Origin: Penelope pileata | Lineage: Eukaryota; Chordata; Aves; Galliformes; Cracidae | Assembly: GCA_013396635.1 (NCBI GenBank) | Contig: WBMW01005466.1 | Span: 2,455 to 66,454 of the forward strand | Length of the DNA stretch: 64,000 nt | Direction of reading: 5' to 3' | Part shown: one piece after another, positions 13,166 to 23,175 of the stretch | Numbering within the stretch: the stretch's first letter is position 1 | How the letters are laid out: the number at the start of each line of letters is the position of its first letter | Notes under the pieces: model-generated | What the model was told of the DNA's origin: nothing | What the model saw: only the letters and a program-made list of their open reading frames with translations | The model's database searches: none | Made by a program: the position numbers and the translations under genes

Positions 13166-14199
13166 GTAAACTTGCAAGTCTTCCTAGGCCTACTGGATAC
13201 AGTATCTACAATTAATCTATACCAATATACAACAACATAAAGATGAAGATGCTCATCTACTCGCAGATACCTAAATTTAGTCTCCATTCATACCAAAAAC
13301 TTAAGAGTGAAAGCTCCTCTCCAATGTCAGTAAGCCTGAAGCTCCCATGCTCAGTATTGGTTATAATTTCTGATCCAGGTCAGAACACATTTACCAAAAT
13401 CTATTCTTCCAGTTCTTAAAAAAAAATCTAAGAAAAGGTCAAAAATATCTCCTTCCTTCACTAACCATAAACACTTTTTTGTGCCTTCAGCATCTAATGT
13501 CATTTATACTTCTAATTTCAACGCAAAAGTAATTAACCATGCACAAGGCAAGTCAAAGTACCAAGAGATTTTGATGAGATTAAAATATCATATGAACACA
13601 ATCTGACAAAGATGCCATATTATTATCATTTCTTAATGTTCAAGAAAATGTAAAATGTTTATTAGAAGAGGAAAGGAAAGCAGGATATTAATCTAAATAA
13701 TTCTCTTTTCTGCTAGCAGCACCATTAATTCACATGCTGATAATGACTAAGTTTTATATAACTTAAGAGGTTGAATGAATTATTGTTTTCAGACAGTCCC
13801 TGTGAATGTATTTGTTTCCATGCTTTCACGTGTTACTACAAAGAGCAATAACATTACTCATTACTTGGTTAGGAGGTAATCTCTCCTTCTCGGGCTCCGA
13901 GTCTGAAGTTAAATTATAGTTGGAATGTACCTTGCCACTACCTGCAGGCACACAAGTCCTATACCAAATGTGTGCAGAAAACAATCTGCGCTGCAAACCA
14001 CAGGACACAGGGTGCCAAACACCAGCTAACAATACTGCAGAGATGATAATTGGCTGTTGGCTAGAAAACAGCCAGTTTGATCCCCTGCACCACATACTTT
14101 GCCAAGCATGTTACATGTCACTGAAATGCTTTTAAGACTTTTTTCACGGTAACATCTGGGAGTGCTCACTCTTCTTGTTCTCCTCTGTAACCATAACTA
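13166..14199. other. Non-coding flank, nothing recognised
   Basis: This is AT-rich sequence between the GC-rich block and the mariner. Short overlapping frames at 13826-14135 show no known domain. The last two bases (TA, 14198-14199) fit the TA target site of the mariner that follows. Confidence 0.5.
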
Positions 14200-15506
14200 T
14201 GAGGGCTGCTTCAAAAGTAATGTCTCCTATTTTATTATGCTGGCCCATGACATCAGAGGCTGGTGGTATGGAAGTAGAGGTCGAACCTTCCCAATATTCC
14301 ATTCCATTTTGTTGCCATGCAACAGATGGCAACAGAGGGGCAGTCTGATACAATGTCATCTGTCATGGAGGTGGAGAGGAAGCAAAAGGTATGGAACTCA
14401 ATTTCTCCAGGCGGAAAAAATGGTACCCATTGACATTCATCAACACTTGCTGAACGTAGGTGGAGACCAAACAGTGGATGTGAGCACAGCAAGGTGGTGG
14501 GTGGTGCATTTCAGCAGTGGTGACAGTGACGTGAGAGACAAGGCACATTTCAGTCGGCCTTGCACAGCTGTCACACCATGAAATGAAGAGCATCTCTATC
14601 ACCTCATCCACACGAATCAGCAGAATACGACCACTGAACTGTGTACGGAGCTAAATATTGACTTCAATGTGTTGGAAACCACAGTGGTAATGTTGGAATA
14701 TCAAAAATTTTGTGCCAGGTGGGTACCATGAATGTTCACACAGGAACAGAAAGAATACCACATGCAAGTTTATCAGGACCTGTTGAACCAACACAAGGCT
14801 GAAGGTGACAGTTTCCTGGATCACACCATTACCAGTGATGAGACATGGTGTCATCACTATGAGCCAGAGTCAAAACAGCAGTCCATGGAGCGGCAACATG
14901 TCAATTCCTCATTGAAGAAAAAGTTCAAAAGGCAGCCCTCAATGTTTGAAGTGATGTGCACTGTCTTTTGGGATAGGAAAGGGGTGATCCTTCTGGATTT
15001 CCTGGAACCTGAACAAACCATCAACTCTGACCGCCACATCATATCGCAATGCTGGAAGTTCAAGCATTCGCCAGAGAAGACAACCTTTCTCTTGCAACAT
15101 GATGACAGTAGGCCTCATAACAGTTTGAAGATGGTGGAGTGCATTGCCAATTTTGGCTGGACTGTCCCACCACACCCACTGTATAGTCCAGATTTGGCAC
15201 CTTTTGACTTCCATCTGTTCAAGCCAATGAAAGATGAACTGCGTGGGGAGTATTTCCTAGGAACTATGCCATCATAGCAGCTGTGAAACAATGGGTCACC
15301 TCCACTGGTGCAGATTTTCATGAGCGTAGCATGCAGGCGCTTGTTCATTGCTGGTGAAAATGCACAGCTCATGGTGGTGACTGTGTTGGAAAACAGTGTT
15401 TTGTAGCTGAGAATTTGCTCTATCAAATAGTGTTATTGTGTTCTTTGTATCTGTTGTAGTTTCCACGGAAATAGGTAGAAGGCACTACTTTTGGAGAACA
15501 TTTCTT
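14200..15506 (+). mobile_element. Near full-length mariner DNA transposon (Galluhop / Mariner1_GG-like)
   Basis: This cut-and-paste Tc1/mariner element is about 1.3 kb long. The left end, TGAGGGCTGCTTCAAAAG, follows a TA dinucleotide, as expected for mariner insertions. The right end carries a degraded inverted version (CACTACTTTTGGAG at about 15483-15496), so the terminal repeats have drifted. The interior encodes a mariner transposase with the D34D signature, now broken. The sequence agrees with what I know of the chicken mariner Galluhop, and it matches the deleted minus-strand copy at 51332-51887 over both ends, which gives support inside the window itself. The element is dead by decay and probably tens of millions of years old, judging by the number of lesions. 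The right boundary is approximate because the TA there is mutated. Confidence 0.93.
14353..15459 (+). pseudogene. Mariner transposase, inactivated (three TGA stops, two frameshifts)
   Basis: The reading starts with an ATG at 14353 in the usual mariner position. One extra A in the run at 14384-14387 shifts the frame; the deleted copy near 51.7 kb has three A's there. The frame then reads through the helix-turn-helix half (EKMVPIDIHQHLLNV... DVSTARWWVVHF) to a TGA at 14579-14581, and continues in the same frame through CARWVP to a second TGA at 14729-14731. The catalytic half follows: ITSDETW (first Asp), LLQHDDSRPH (second Asp) and YSPDLAPFDFHLF (third Asp). Exactly 34 residues separate the second and third Asp, the mariner D34D spacing. 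Near 15251-15262 the frame shifts again. The last part reads to a TAG at 15457-15459 but has a TGA at 15355-15357. The three TGA codons fit CGA-to-TGA CpG decay. No functional product is expected. Confidence 0.9.
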
Positions 15507-17098
15507 TGCTACAGCTGCCTGTGACACCACCTCAAGAAAGGCAGGATGTAGGCAGCGAGAATGCACGTCATCAATTTACATTTATTTGTATCAGTAGACC
15601 ACAACCTGTTTGAATGGTGTACTGCAAGAAGAATAAATTGAGCCAAGAAGTAGAACACACAATAAGTGTGTTTTAATAACGAAGCTTTCAATAAAATTGC
15701 AAAGCTTTTTTAATGCTTTTGCTGATGTTAAATGAATTTATTCTGGAGGCTTGAGATGCTTCCAGTGTTGGGGGTGAGGGGCAGGGAACAGATTTCTAAC
15801 CTATGCAAATTGAAAATACTTCATTTTTCCAACCACATGCTTCATTTCCTTTCATTCTGTTAAACATACTAAATTCTAACACTGTTGGTGGCTTCTTCAT
15901 TTATACAATGTTAGAAGTCCCTTTAGAATGATCAGTTTGTCTGCCGCTGATCCAACAATAATTAACAATGTTTGATTCCATTCCTTCTACATTTATTAAA
16001 TGATGATATTTAAGTTCCTGAACAACAATTTGGTGTGCTTCTTAAAACTGTATTTTTCTTAAATTATACCTGTGAAATGCCACTGTGAATAAATGACAAA
16101 AGCGAGAAGGTATAATATTAAAAAATGTAGAAGAGGAGAATAAAAAACAACACAGATTTATATTATATAATCATTAATTTAACATACAGATCAAGGAGCA
16201 CGAAAACCACTGGCACTATTATTGGATTCTTTACACCTATAATCTAAGCAGATATGCCACCATGTAGTTAAGCTCTATTCTTAACAGCATCTAATTAGCT
16301 CAACATGTTTCCCAAAAAAAAAGTTTAACTAGGATGGCCTCATGACCTCAGTGGAATTGTATTCCTGTCTGTTCTCATGACTGGAGCATGTTCCTTCTTA
16401 CATTCTGAATCAAGTAAAATACTCTTCAGGTAATGACCACTGCTCAGTGTTAGAGTCAGTACACTGTAGCAGTATTTTCAAATCACGCATAATCAATTTT
16501 CTAGACAAATTCTTGGAGTATTTCCAAGGCACAAAAACATGAGCAATTTTATTATGCAAGAAGAAAGACGGGTCTGGAGTAAGAAAACTTGCAAGCCACT
16601 TGCGTTATCTCTTCTGGAATTTTCTTGCAGAAGAAGAGTTAAGTTGGAGAAAAAACAAAGCAAAAACTCACACGCCACTTCCATTATGAAGTGTTTCTAA
16701 ATTACCTTCACTACTAGAAAAACAGAAACAGTTCCCTGGGAGCACATTTCCTTTAATTTCTTATCTTTTGTTTGTTATTGGTAGAAAACAGTTTTTAATC
16801 TTGATGTTTCTAAAAAATATATAAGAGATATTCTAAAGAATCTCTCTTATCCTGAGCTGGTAGGAACTAAGGTCCCAGTGTTTGTTCTTTAAGCATTTTG
16901 TAAGAAAAAAAATACTGAGGACACCTTAATACTAACAGTCTTAATTTATACGGTCACCTTAACCCCCGTCCTAGAAGGAAAACGGATAAGATACAGGAAA
17001 AGACTCATTTTTATATTTTATATTTCCCCACAATCAGAAGTGAGAGCTATTCCATGAATATTGTGTATATATGTTAAAAAAAAAAAAAAAAAAATCCT
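15507..17098. other. AT-rich non-coding DNA
   Basis: No gene or recognisable repeat was found. The segment ends in a poly-A run just before the sequence gap. Confidence 0.5.
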
Positions 17099-17121
17099 NN
17101 NNNNNNNNNNNNNNNNNNNNN
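17099..17121. other. Assembly gap (23 N)
   Basis: This run of 23 unknown bases has a poly-A run (about 17076-17094) on its left and, 35 bases to its right, another A-rich run (about 17153-17172). The real length is unknown. The gap probably reflects a homopolymer or simple repeat that failed to assemble. The apparent open frame crossing it is meaningless. Confidence 0.95.
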
Positions 17122-20100
17122 AGACATTCCATAAAAATTTTTTAATAAAATTTAAAAAAAAAAAAAAAAAAAGATATGCAGTATTTGCTTCAAGGTTATA
17201 AAAATAAGCTGGACTGCATTCACAACTACTATTTATCAACTTATGCCCAGAACGTTAAAAAAAATGTAACCCAGGAACACCCAGTCCCTCCTCCCTCCCA
17301 TTACCCACATACATTTACACTATTAAATTAAGTCTCGTTTCATTTTTCAGTCTGAAACACCAGAATTTGGCAGTAGCAAACCATCATACACATGCACACC
17401 AGTTTGGAAGCAATGACAGAAAACAGAAAGCCTTTTTGCTACACAGCATACCAACAGTTCATCATGCTCCCAAAGGCACAATGAACAAATAACTGTAATT
17501 TCACAGAATTGCTACTGAGGGCATACTGGAAGTGGCTTATAGTCCCTGAACATGCACACAGGTCTGTATTTATAGTTATAGCTAAGGTTACACAAGCAGT
17601 TCCATTCTAATAAGTTATCTTCTGATGCCTTATCATATGATAAAAAGATCAACACAGTTTTAGATTTGAAGGTTATGAGCAAACTAGATGAAATCTCCCT
17701 TACCCTTCATAAGCAATTTAGTCCAAAAGAGGGTTTGAAAAACCACGCTCATTTCTATTCCCTACCACTCTCTAACTACAGTGGCAGAAAGCAATGGTTG
17801 AGGTCCAGGAAGGAAAACGACACTGGCAGGTAGCTCAGCACAGACAATCTAACTATTCTTCCTGGCCAGAAATGCTCCCACTTCATCCTGCCATGATTAA
17901 GTTGCTCCTGTTTTCCAAACTAGATGGAGTATCCCTCTACCACAGCAGCTGACTGAGTGATGTAGACAGTTTAGCAAAGCCATGAATGAAGATTCCAGAG
18001 AAAAGATGATTCATTATAGCTCTAAGTTTTTCATCTAAAAAACCCCAAGGTACAGAGTGTTTAATTATCCACTGGCTTTCACTGAAGACACGGGAGCTCT
18101 CATCTTTAATAACCCAGTTAACATTGTAAATAACCAAGTTTTGGCTAACACCAAGTATCGTTGCATGAGACTGCAAGTCCCTCACCTATTAGAGTTTATA
18201 TCCTGGAATCAAGAAGGGAAATACTTTAGGTACCAGCAGCTCTCAGATTCATTTCTGCCCATGACAACTTTATGTTTAAAGCAATTTAGCTAACTCTCCT
18301 AAGCAGATGAAAGGATTTGCCTCACTAATCTCTTCCTCACTTACCAAGCTGTTAGTCTCCATGTAGATTGTGTGCATCTGATCTTTTACCTACAAAGAAT
18401 AATACAAATACACACACATATATAATTATACATATATATGTATTAATTGAGCATCTCACAAGGAGCTCCAGCTGACACATTGTGCTTAATAAGCATTTAT
18501 TAAATTGCATATAATATATTGGTTTCTTACCCTCCACTGTTTCTCTTTGGTGCAGCACCGCAATTGATGGGCAATACTAGTGTATGTACTAAAGATCAGA
18601 TGTAGTTACCTCTGAAGAATACTAATGATTAAACAGATTAAAAAAACTGTGCCTGATTCCATCTTCACAGTTGCACATCTGAACTTCACTAATTCCTTGT
18701 AAAAGTCACAGTATATTCCTCTTAGTTACAGTGCAATTTTGTAATAACACAAATGTATACATAGGTTCAAACTTTTTACAAAAAATAATAAAAAAAAATC
18801 CAACTAAGAAATAAGATCCATTTTGCTGACAGAATCAGAAGATTAGCCATAAAACTGAGGCGTTAACAGAAGGATCAATCCTGATATGTGTTTTTGACAT
18901 AAAATATTGCTTGGTGCTGCTTCATGGGAAATAATAAATTCTCTGAGGTGCTACATTAATCAGGCCATCCATGACAGCCTTAATATATATCTCCTTAAAT
19001 GAAACTCATTGCTTTTACAGGCACATAATACCATTCCTCTGTCAGCTTTTAAAGTCAGTCTGAAAGCTCTACACGAGATGCAGGTGTCACAGGCAAACTT
19101 CTCGCTGAATATTCATCGTGCTGCCTGCAGTATTTTGGAAGTAACATCCAGTTGAAGTGAAGGGAGAGAGATTGCAGAATATTGCCCTCCTCAAAGGACT
19201 TAGTTTAAGAAATAGCGATATGAATAGCAGAAGGTTTAATCTGGTATTGACTTTAAATGTAACTTCATAGAGAGGAAAAAAGTGACTGGTTACCTTATCT
19301 TTTTATTTTAGCAGAAGAGTAAAAATGTGTGCAATAAATGTACTTTTTATTATTTACATATTTATTGCTAAATTACAAACTCAAAGGGAGAAATATATCT
19401 AAAATCTATAATTACACATTCACTCATATATTCTTAGATATTTATTTCTACACACTATTTCTTCATTGTTCCTGACCTTTTAAAAACAGAGTAGCTTTGC
19501 TTCACACCCAGATCATATAAGCAATCAAATATTTTTTTTCACTGAGAAATTGTTGATTCATTAATTATTATATTCACATTCCAACCTATATAGTTCATCT
19601 GGGCCCTTTTGACAACTGCATCTGGCAACACCTGTCACTAAACATTGATAGGTTGCGTTACAGACCAGGAAGTGTGTGGAGATCTCCAATTCTTACATAA
19701 CAATCAGCAATTATAAGCATTGTTTTTTAACAATACTTCTCACAGAATGATTCATTCATTTCCTTCTCCACTGACACAACTAAACATAAAAGCAAACCAA
19801 ACCATCAAAGTGTATCCTTACGAAACAAATTAAAACAGTATGTAGTAGGGTACAATATTTTTAAAAAAGATGTATATGTGTAACAAAAGAGATGAGCTGC
19901 TTACTTAGTGCATTCTGCACACAGCTTTTCAAATGAGGTGAAAATTGATCCCTCTGGATCTAAGAGGATCAGCCAGGGAATGTTTCCAGAGTGCTGAATG
20001 CCACAACAAGCTACAAGGAGTGCAGCTCAGGCGTCTGGGACACAGAACATGTGGGGAGGAAAGCAAGACAGCAAGAGCTTTCTTGAAACAGGAACCAAAA

Positions 20101-22189
20101 TGACTGGCACACTTTGGAAGTGAGGGGCCATGGTGTAGGGGCCAGGGGACAATACCAAAACAAACTTCCCAGGCACAAAGACAAGTCAGGTAAGGCAATC
20201 CTAGCTTTGAGACTCAGTTTTACTGGTCATACACCCTTCCTCTAAAGGACCATGGACTGCTGTTTTTCCATCTGATACATCAGTCCCAACTCCTAGCTCA
20301 AAATATCACAATTAAAATGGAAATATAAAGATTTTGATTTAATCATTAAGTAACAGCATCGGCGACTGTCACTCAATAGTCACTCAAAAATTTAATGCTA
20401 AGATTATTGTATAATTTAATGCATTCATTTAATCCCAAATGCATTCCTTTAATATGGGAATACATTCAGATAACATCTTCAAATTGTTGAAAAAACTTCA
20501 GTACTTCAAGAATGGTTACAGACAAGAAGAAGAAGGGCAGAGAAGGAAGATAAGGATCAGAACAAAAAGGCACACACTATTGTGCTGAAGGCACCCTACT
20601 AATAGAAGACTGCAGTTACAAGGACTACAGAGGAAGGACAGGGTGCTGTAACAGACAGGTAAAAGGAAACAGCTTTATAAACTGGTTATAAGCATTTTCA
20701 CAACTTTAAGCCCAATTCCTTACAGTAATTAAGACTGAATTCCCAACCCTCCTGTTTCTCTCTTGTTTGAGGAGTGTGAGAAGTCAGCCTTATCGCTGTC
20801 AATGAAATAATTACCGACACAAATTCCTAGCCATCATCCAGAGCACATAAGTAGACAGCCAACTTAGTGAAAAGTCTGAATCATCAACTGTTGTGAATAA
20901 AAGCAAAAAAGCAGATCAGATGCTTATGAATGCTGAAAATAAAAATAAAACAGGATGACACATTTGAATGAAATTGGTAGACACCTATCTTTTCAGCTTA
21001 TTCACATCTGCGCTGAATAATGTCTTAATTTTATTCAACCATCATAATACTCAAGTAGATGTTTCTCTAAGGAAAAGCTAATTCATCTTTCTTTAAGTAA
21101 AAATAAACTGTCTTAAAAATAAACCGTCTTAAATGTCTGGATACTGAGAATTTAAAGAAAATAAGTTTTCAAGGTAAACAGTACTGTTCATTCATTTTCC
21201 ATACTCTTCTATCTTGAGGACTCCTGTGGAAAACCCTGATCCCATTGCTTCTCCTACGAAAGATCTAGGCTTCCTGCCAGATATTTTTCAGAAAAGAAAT
21301 CTCTTCTGTGAAGCTGCGCAGGGGAGTTAGGTATGCACAGCCTGTGAGAGGCTTAAAAGCAGTGTGCTCCCATGACCACTGCTATATTTATCATTAATTC
21401 AGCAATTGATTATGTTGTAAGGCAGCTTTCACAGTATGAGATCAGCACAAGTGCCCTCATACATTATGGTGTTTCACACAGTGAGGGGGAAGAGCATGCT
21501 GCTTTCTCATACCCTGTACTATGGATTAGGTACTGAATCCTAGCTCCCACCCCAGCAGACCAGCAAGGCCTTTCCACAGCCCAGCAGACCATACTAGAGA
21601 AAAGTGGGGGCTTAAAGAGAAATTCTTTAGGTATAAGAGATTTCTATTGTAAAATGAAAACTCAAAAAACCCAAAATTTGTGTTTGTTACAAGGCAATCT
21701 GACAGTCCTTGTTGGCTGTGAATCTTCATGTGAAGCAGTATCACAGCATGGGATAGCATAGCTGGGAAGACAAATTAGAACAGAGGCAAGTGATACCTGA
21801 AGTCCAATTTTCATCAAAATATTAATGTTCTGACCAAATCCTGGTATACCTGTATTTTGGGATAAAACTTTTATTTTCAATGAGAAACTTTTCCTGCTTG
21901 AGACATTTTTACTTCAAAACTAAAAATCGCTTTACAACATGCTGCTGAAAAATATGTGCTAATTCAAAAAGCCAGTTCCCTGAACATCATGTTTTTTGAT
22001 GCTTTCTCTTAATTGCCTTACTAAGCAGGATAACCTCAAGACACGTATCCAAAAACTCGCTGCCTTTCTCAGTGTCACTTAGACCCTAGTCTATGAGGTT
22101 GCTGAAATAGCAGCTAGCATAGGGTTTTCCTACAAAAGCCTTCAGCTCCCACTGATTGTTGGGAGTCCATGGAGATGAAATGAGAAGTG
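17122..22189. other. AT-rich non-coding DNA with small simple repeats
   Basis: No gene is supported. It contains a mixed CA/TA microsatellite at about 18410-18442 and a short perfect-to-near-perfect 17-bp tandem duplication (AAATAAACTGTCTTAAA type) at 21099-21133. A minus-strand frame at 17937-18185 has no recognisable domain and lacks convincing splice or start signals. Confidence 0.5.
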
Positions 22190-22446
22190 ACCTCAACCTT
22201 CCCAGGAAGGCGTCATGATCCAATGTCAATTTATCATGACTTGGCCCTCTTATTCCCGGGAACAGACTTAAGACTCAAAATGGAGTCAACTGCCAAAAAT
22301 AAAAGAAACTTTATTAACCTGACAACGAATTCGCAAGGGAGGGGAGGGGAGGCAGAGAATGAGAAGGAAAAAGGGAGACTTGGCTGTTATAGCTACCACC
22401 GGCAGTGCAGTCTCCTCTAACAGTATACTGCACACTCTTCCTTATG

Positions 22447-22480
22447 GTCTCTCCCTCTCCCTCTCCCTCTCCCTTCCCCC
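22447..22480. repeat. (CTCCCT)n simple repeat inside LTR A
   Basis: This pyrimidine-rich hexamer run is followed by a C-rich stretch and appears again at about 22841-22874 in the second unit. On the coding strand of the LTR it is (GGGAGA)n and corresponds to the GA-rich tract at 109-260 of the plus-strand copy. It lies between the TATA box and the polyadenylation signal. Confidence 0.8.
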
Positions 22481-22711
22481 CTCCGCTCCGCTGGTCATGC
22501 TTTTTATATCATCACACCGTTGAATATGCAATGATCTCTTTGTAGAGTCCCGTCCCCCACTCAGCCGTGGGGCGCACTCACAGTGCGTGTTACTAGGGGG
22601 ATCTCAAAGGTTCTGGAAGGGTCCGAGCCCCAGAAGGCGCTGTCACAGATGGCTCCAGGATGCAGGCTTCTGATTGGTGAAACTTTGAGGTGGCTGACTG
22701 GTGGAACTCAG

Positions 22712-22712
22712 N
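22712..22712. other. Single unresolved base (N) at duplication junction
   Basis: One N separates the two copies of the 393-bp unit. Its placement exactly at the join suggests a scaffolding or contig-merging mark and not a random low-quality base. Confidence 0.95.
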
Positions 22713-23175
22713 CTGACAACGAATTCGCAAGGGAGGGGAGGGGAGGCAGAGAATGAGAAGGAAAAAGGGAGACTTGGCTGTTATAGCTACCACCGGCAGT
22801 GCAGTCTCCTCTAACAGTATACTGCACACTCTTCCTTATGGTCTCTCCCTCTCCCTCTCCCTCTCCCTTCCCCCCTCCGCTCCGCTGGTCATGCTTTTTA
22901 TATCATCACACCGTTGAATATGCAATGATCTCTTTGTAGAGTCCCGTCCCCCACTCAGCCGTGGGGCGCACGCACAGTGCGTGTTACTAGGGGGATCTCA
23001 AAGGTTCTGGAAGGGTCCGAGCCCCAGAAGGCGCTGTCACAGATGGCTCCAGGATGCAGGCTTCTGATTGGTGAAACTTTGAGGTGGCTGACTGGTGGAA
23101 CTCAGTCCAGTTGCTAAGGCGGCAAGATGGCAAAGTCCCCCTGCATCCTTCCCGCCACTAATGTTGAGACATCTA

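Larger units (their letters stand above)
22319..23105. repeat. Near-identical 393-bp direct duplication joined by one N
   Basis: Unit one (22319-22711) and unit two (22713-23105) begin with CTGACAACGAATTCGC and end with GGTGGAACTCAG, with a period of 394 including the N at 22712. I saw a single difference, ACTCAC versus ACGCAC near 22575/22969. Such identity between two units in an otherwise decayed LTR, with an N exactly at the junction, points to a false duplication in the assembly. A very recent real duplication is the alternative. Confidence 0.9.
22190..23175 (-). mobile_element. ERV LTR, family A, minus strand, with internal near-identical duplication
   Basis: Its reverse complement matches the LTR at the start of the window over both the U3 end (ATGGCTCCAGGATGCAGG, GATTGGTG) and the U5 end (GACTCCATTTTGAGTC to GGATCATGAC). 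On the minus strand it reads U3 (high coordinates), a TATAAAAAG box, a (GGGAGA)n purine repeat, an AATAAA signal (complement at 22310-22315) and U5 ending near 22.2 kb. The segment 22319-22711 is repeated at 22713-23105 after one N, so there are two TATA boxes (about 22501-22511 and 22895-22905) but only one U5. Without the extra unit the LTR would be about 590 bases. I could not identify a target-site duplication, and both outer borders are uncertain by tens of bases. No gag, pol or env sequence is visible in the flanks. Confidence 0.75.

Noticed and set aside
12952..13287. Overlapping Pro/Ala/Gly-rich frames on both strands of the GC-rich block
   Set aside because: GC-rich DNA has few stop codons. 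Both strands are open to a similar extent and neither shows a known motif.
13826..14135. Overlapping plus and minus frames before the mariner
   Set aside because: No domain, no splice-site framing and no good start context were seen.
17018..17239. A frame reading through the first gap
   Set aside because: It depends on unknown bases and poly-A/T translation and has no meaning.
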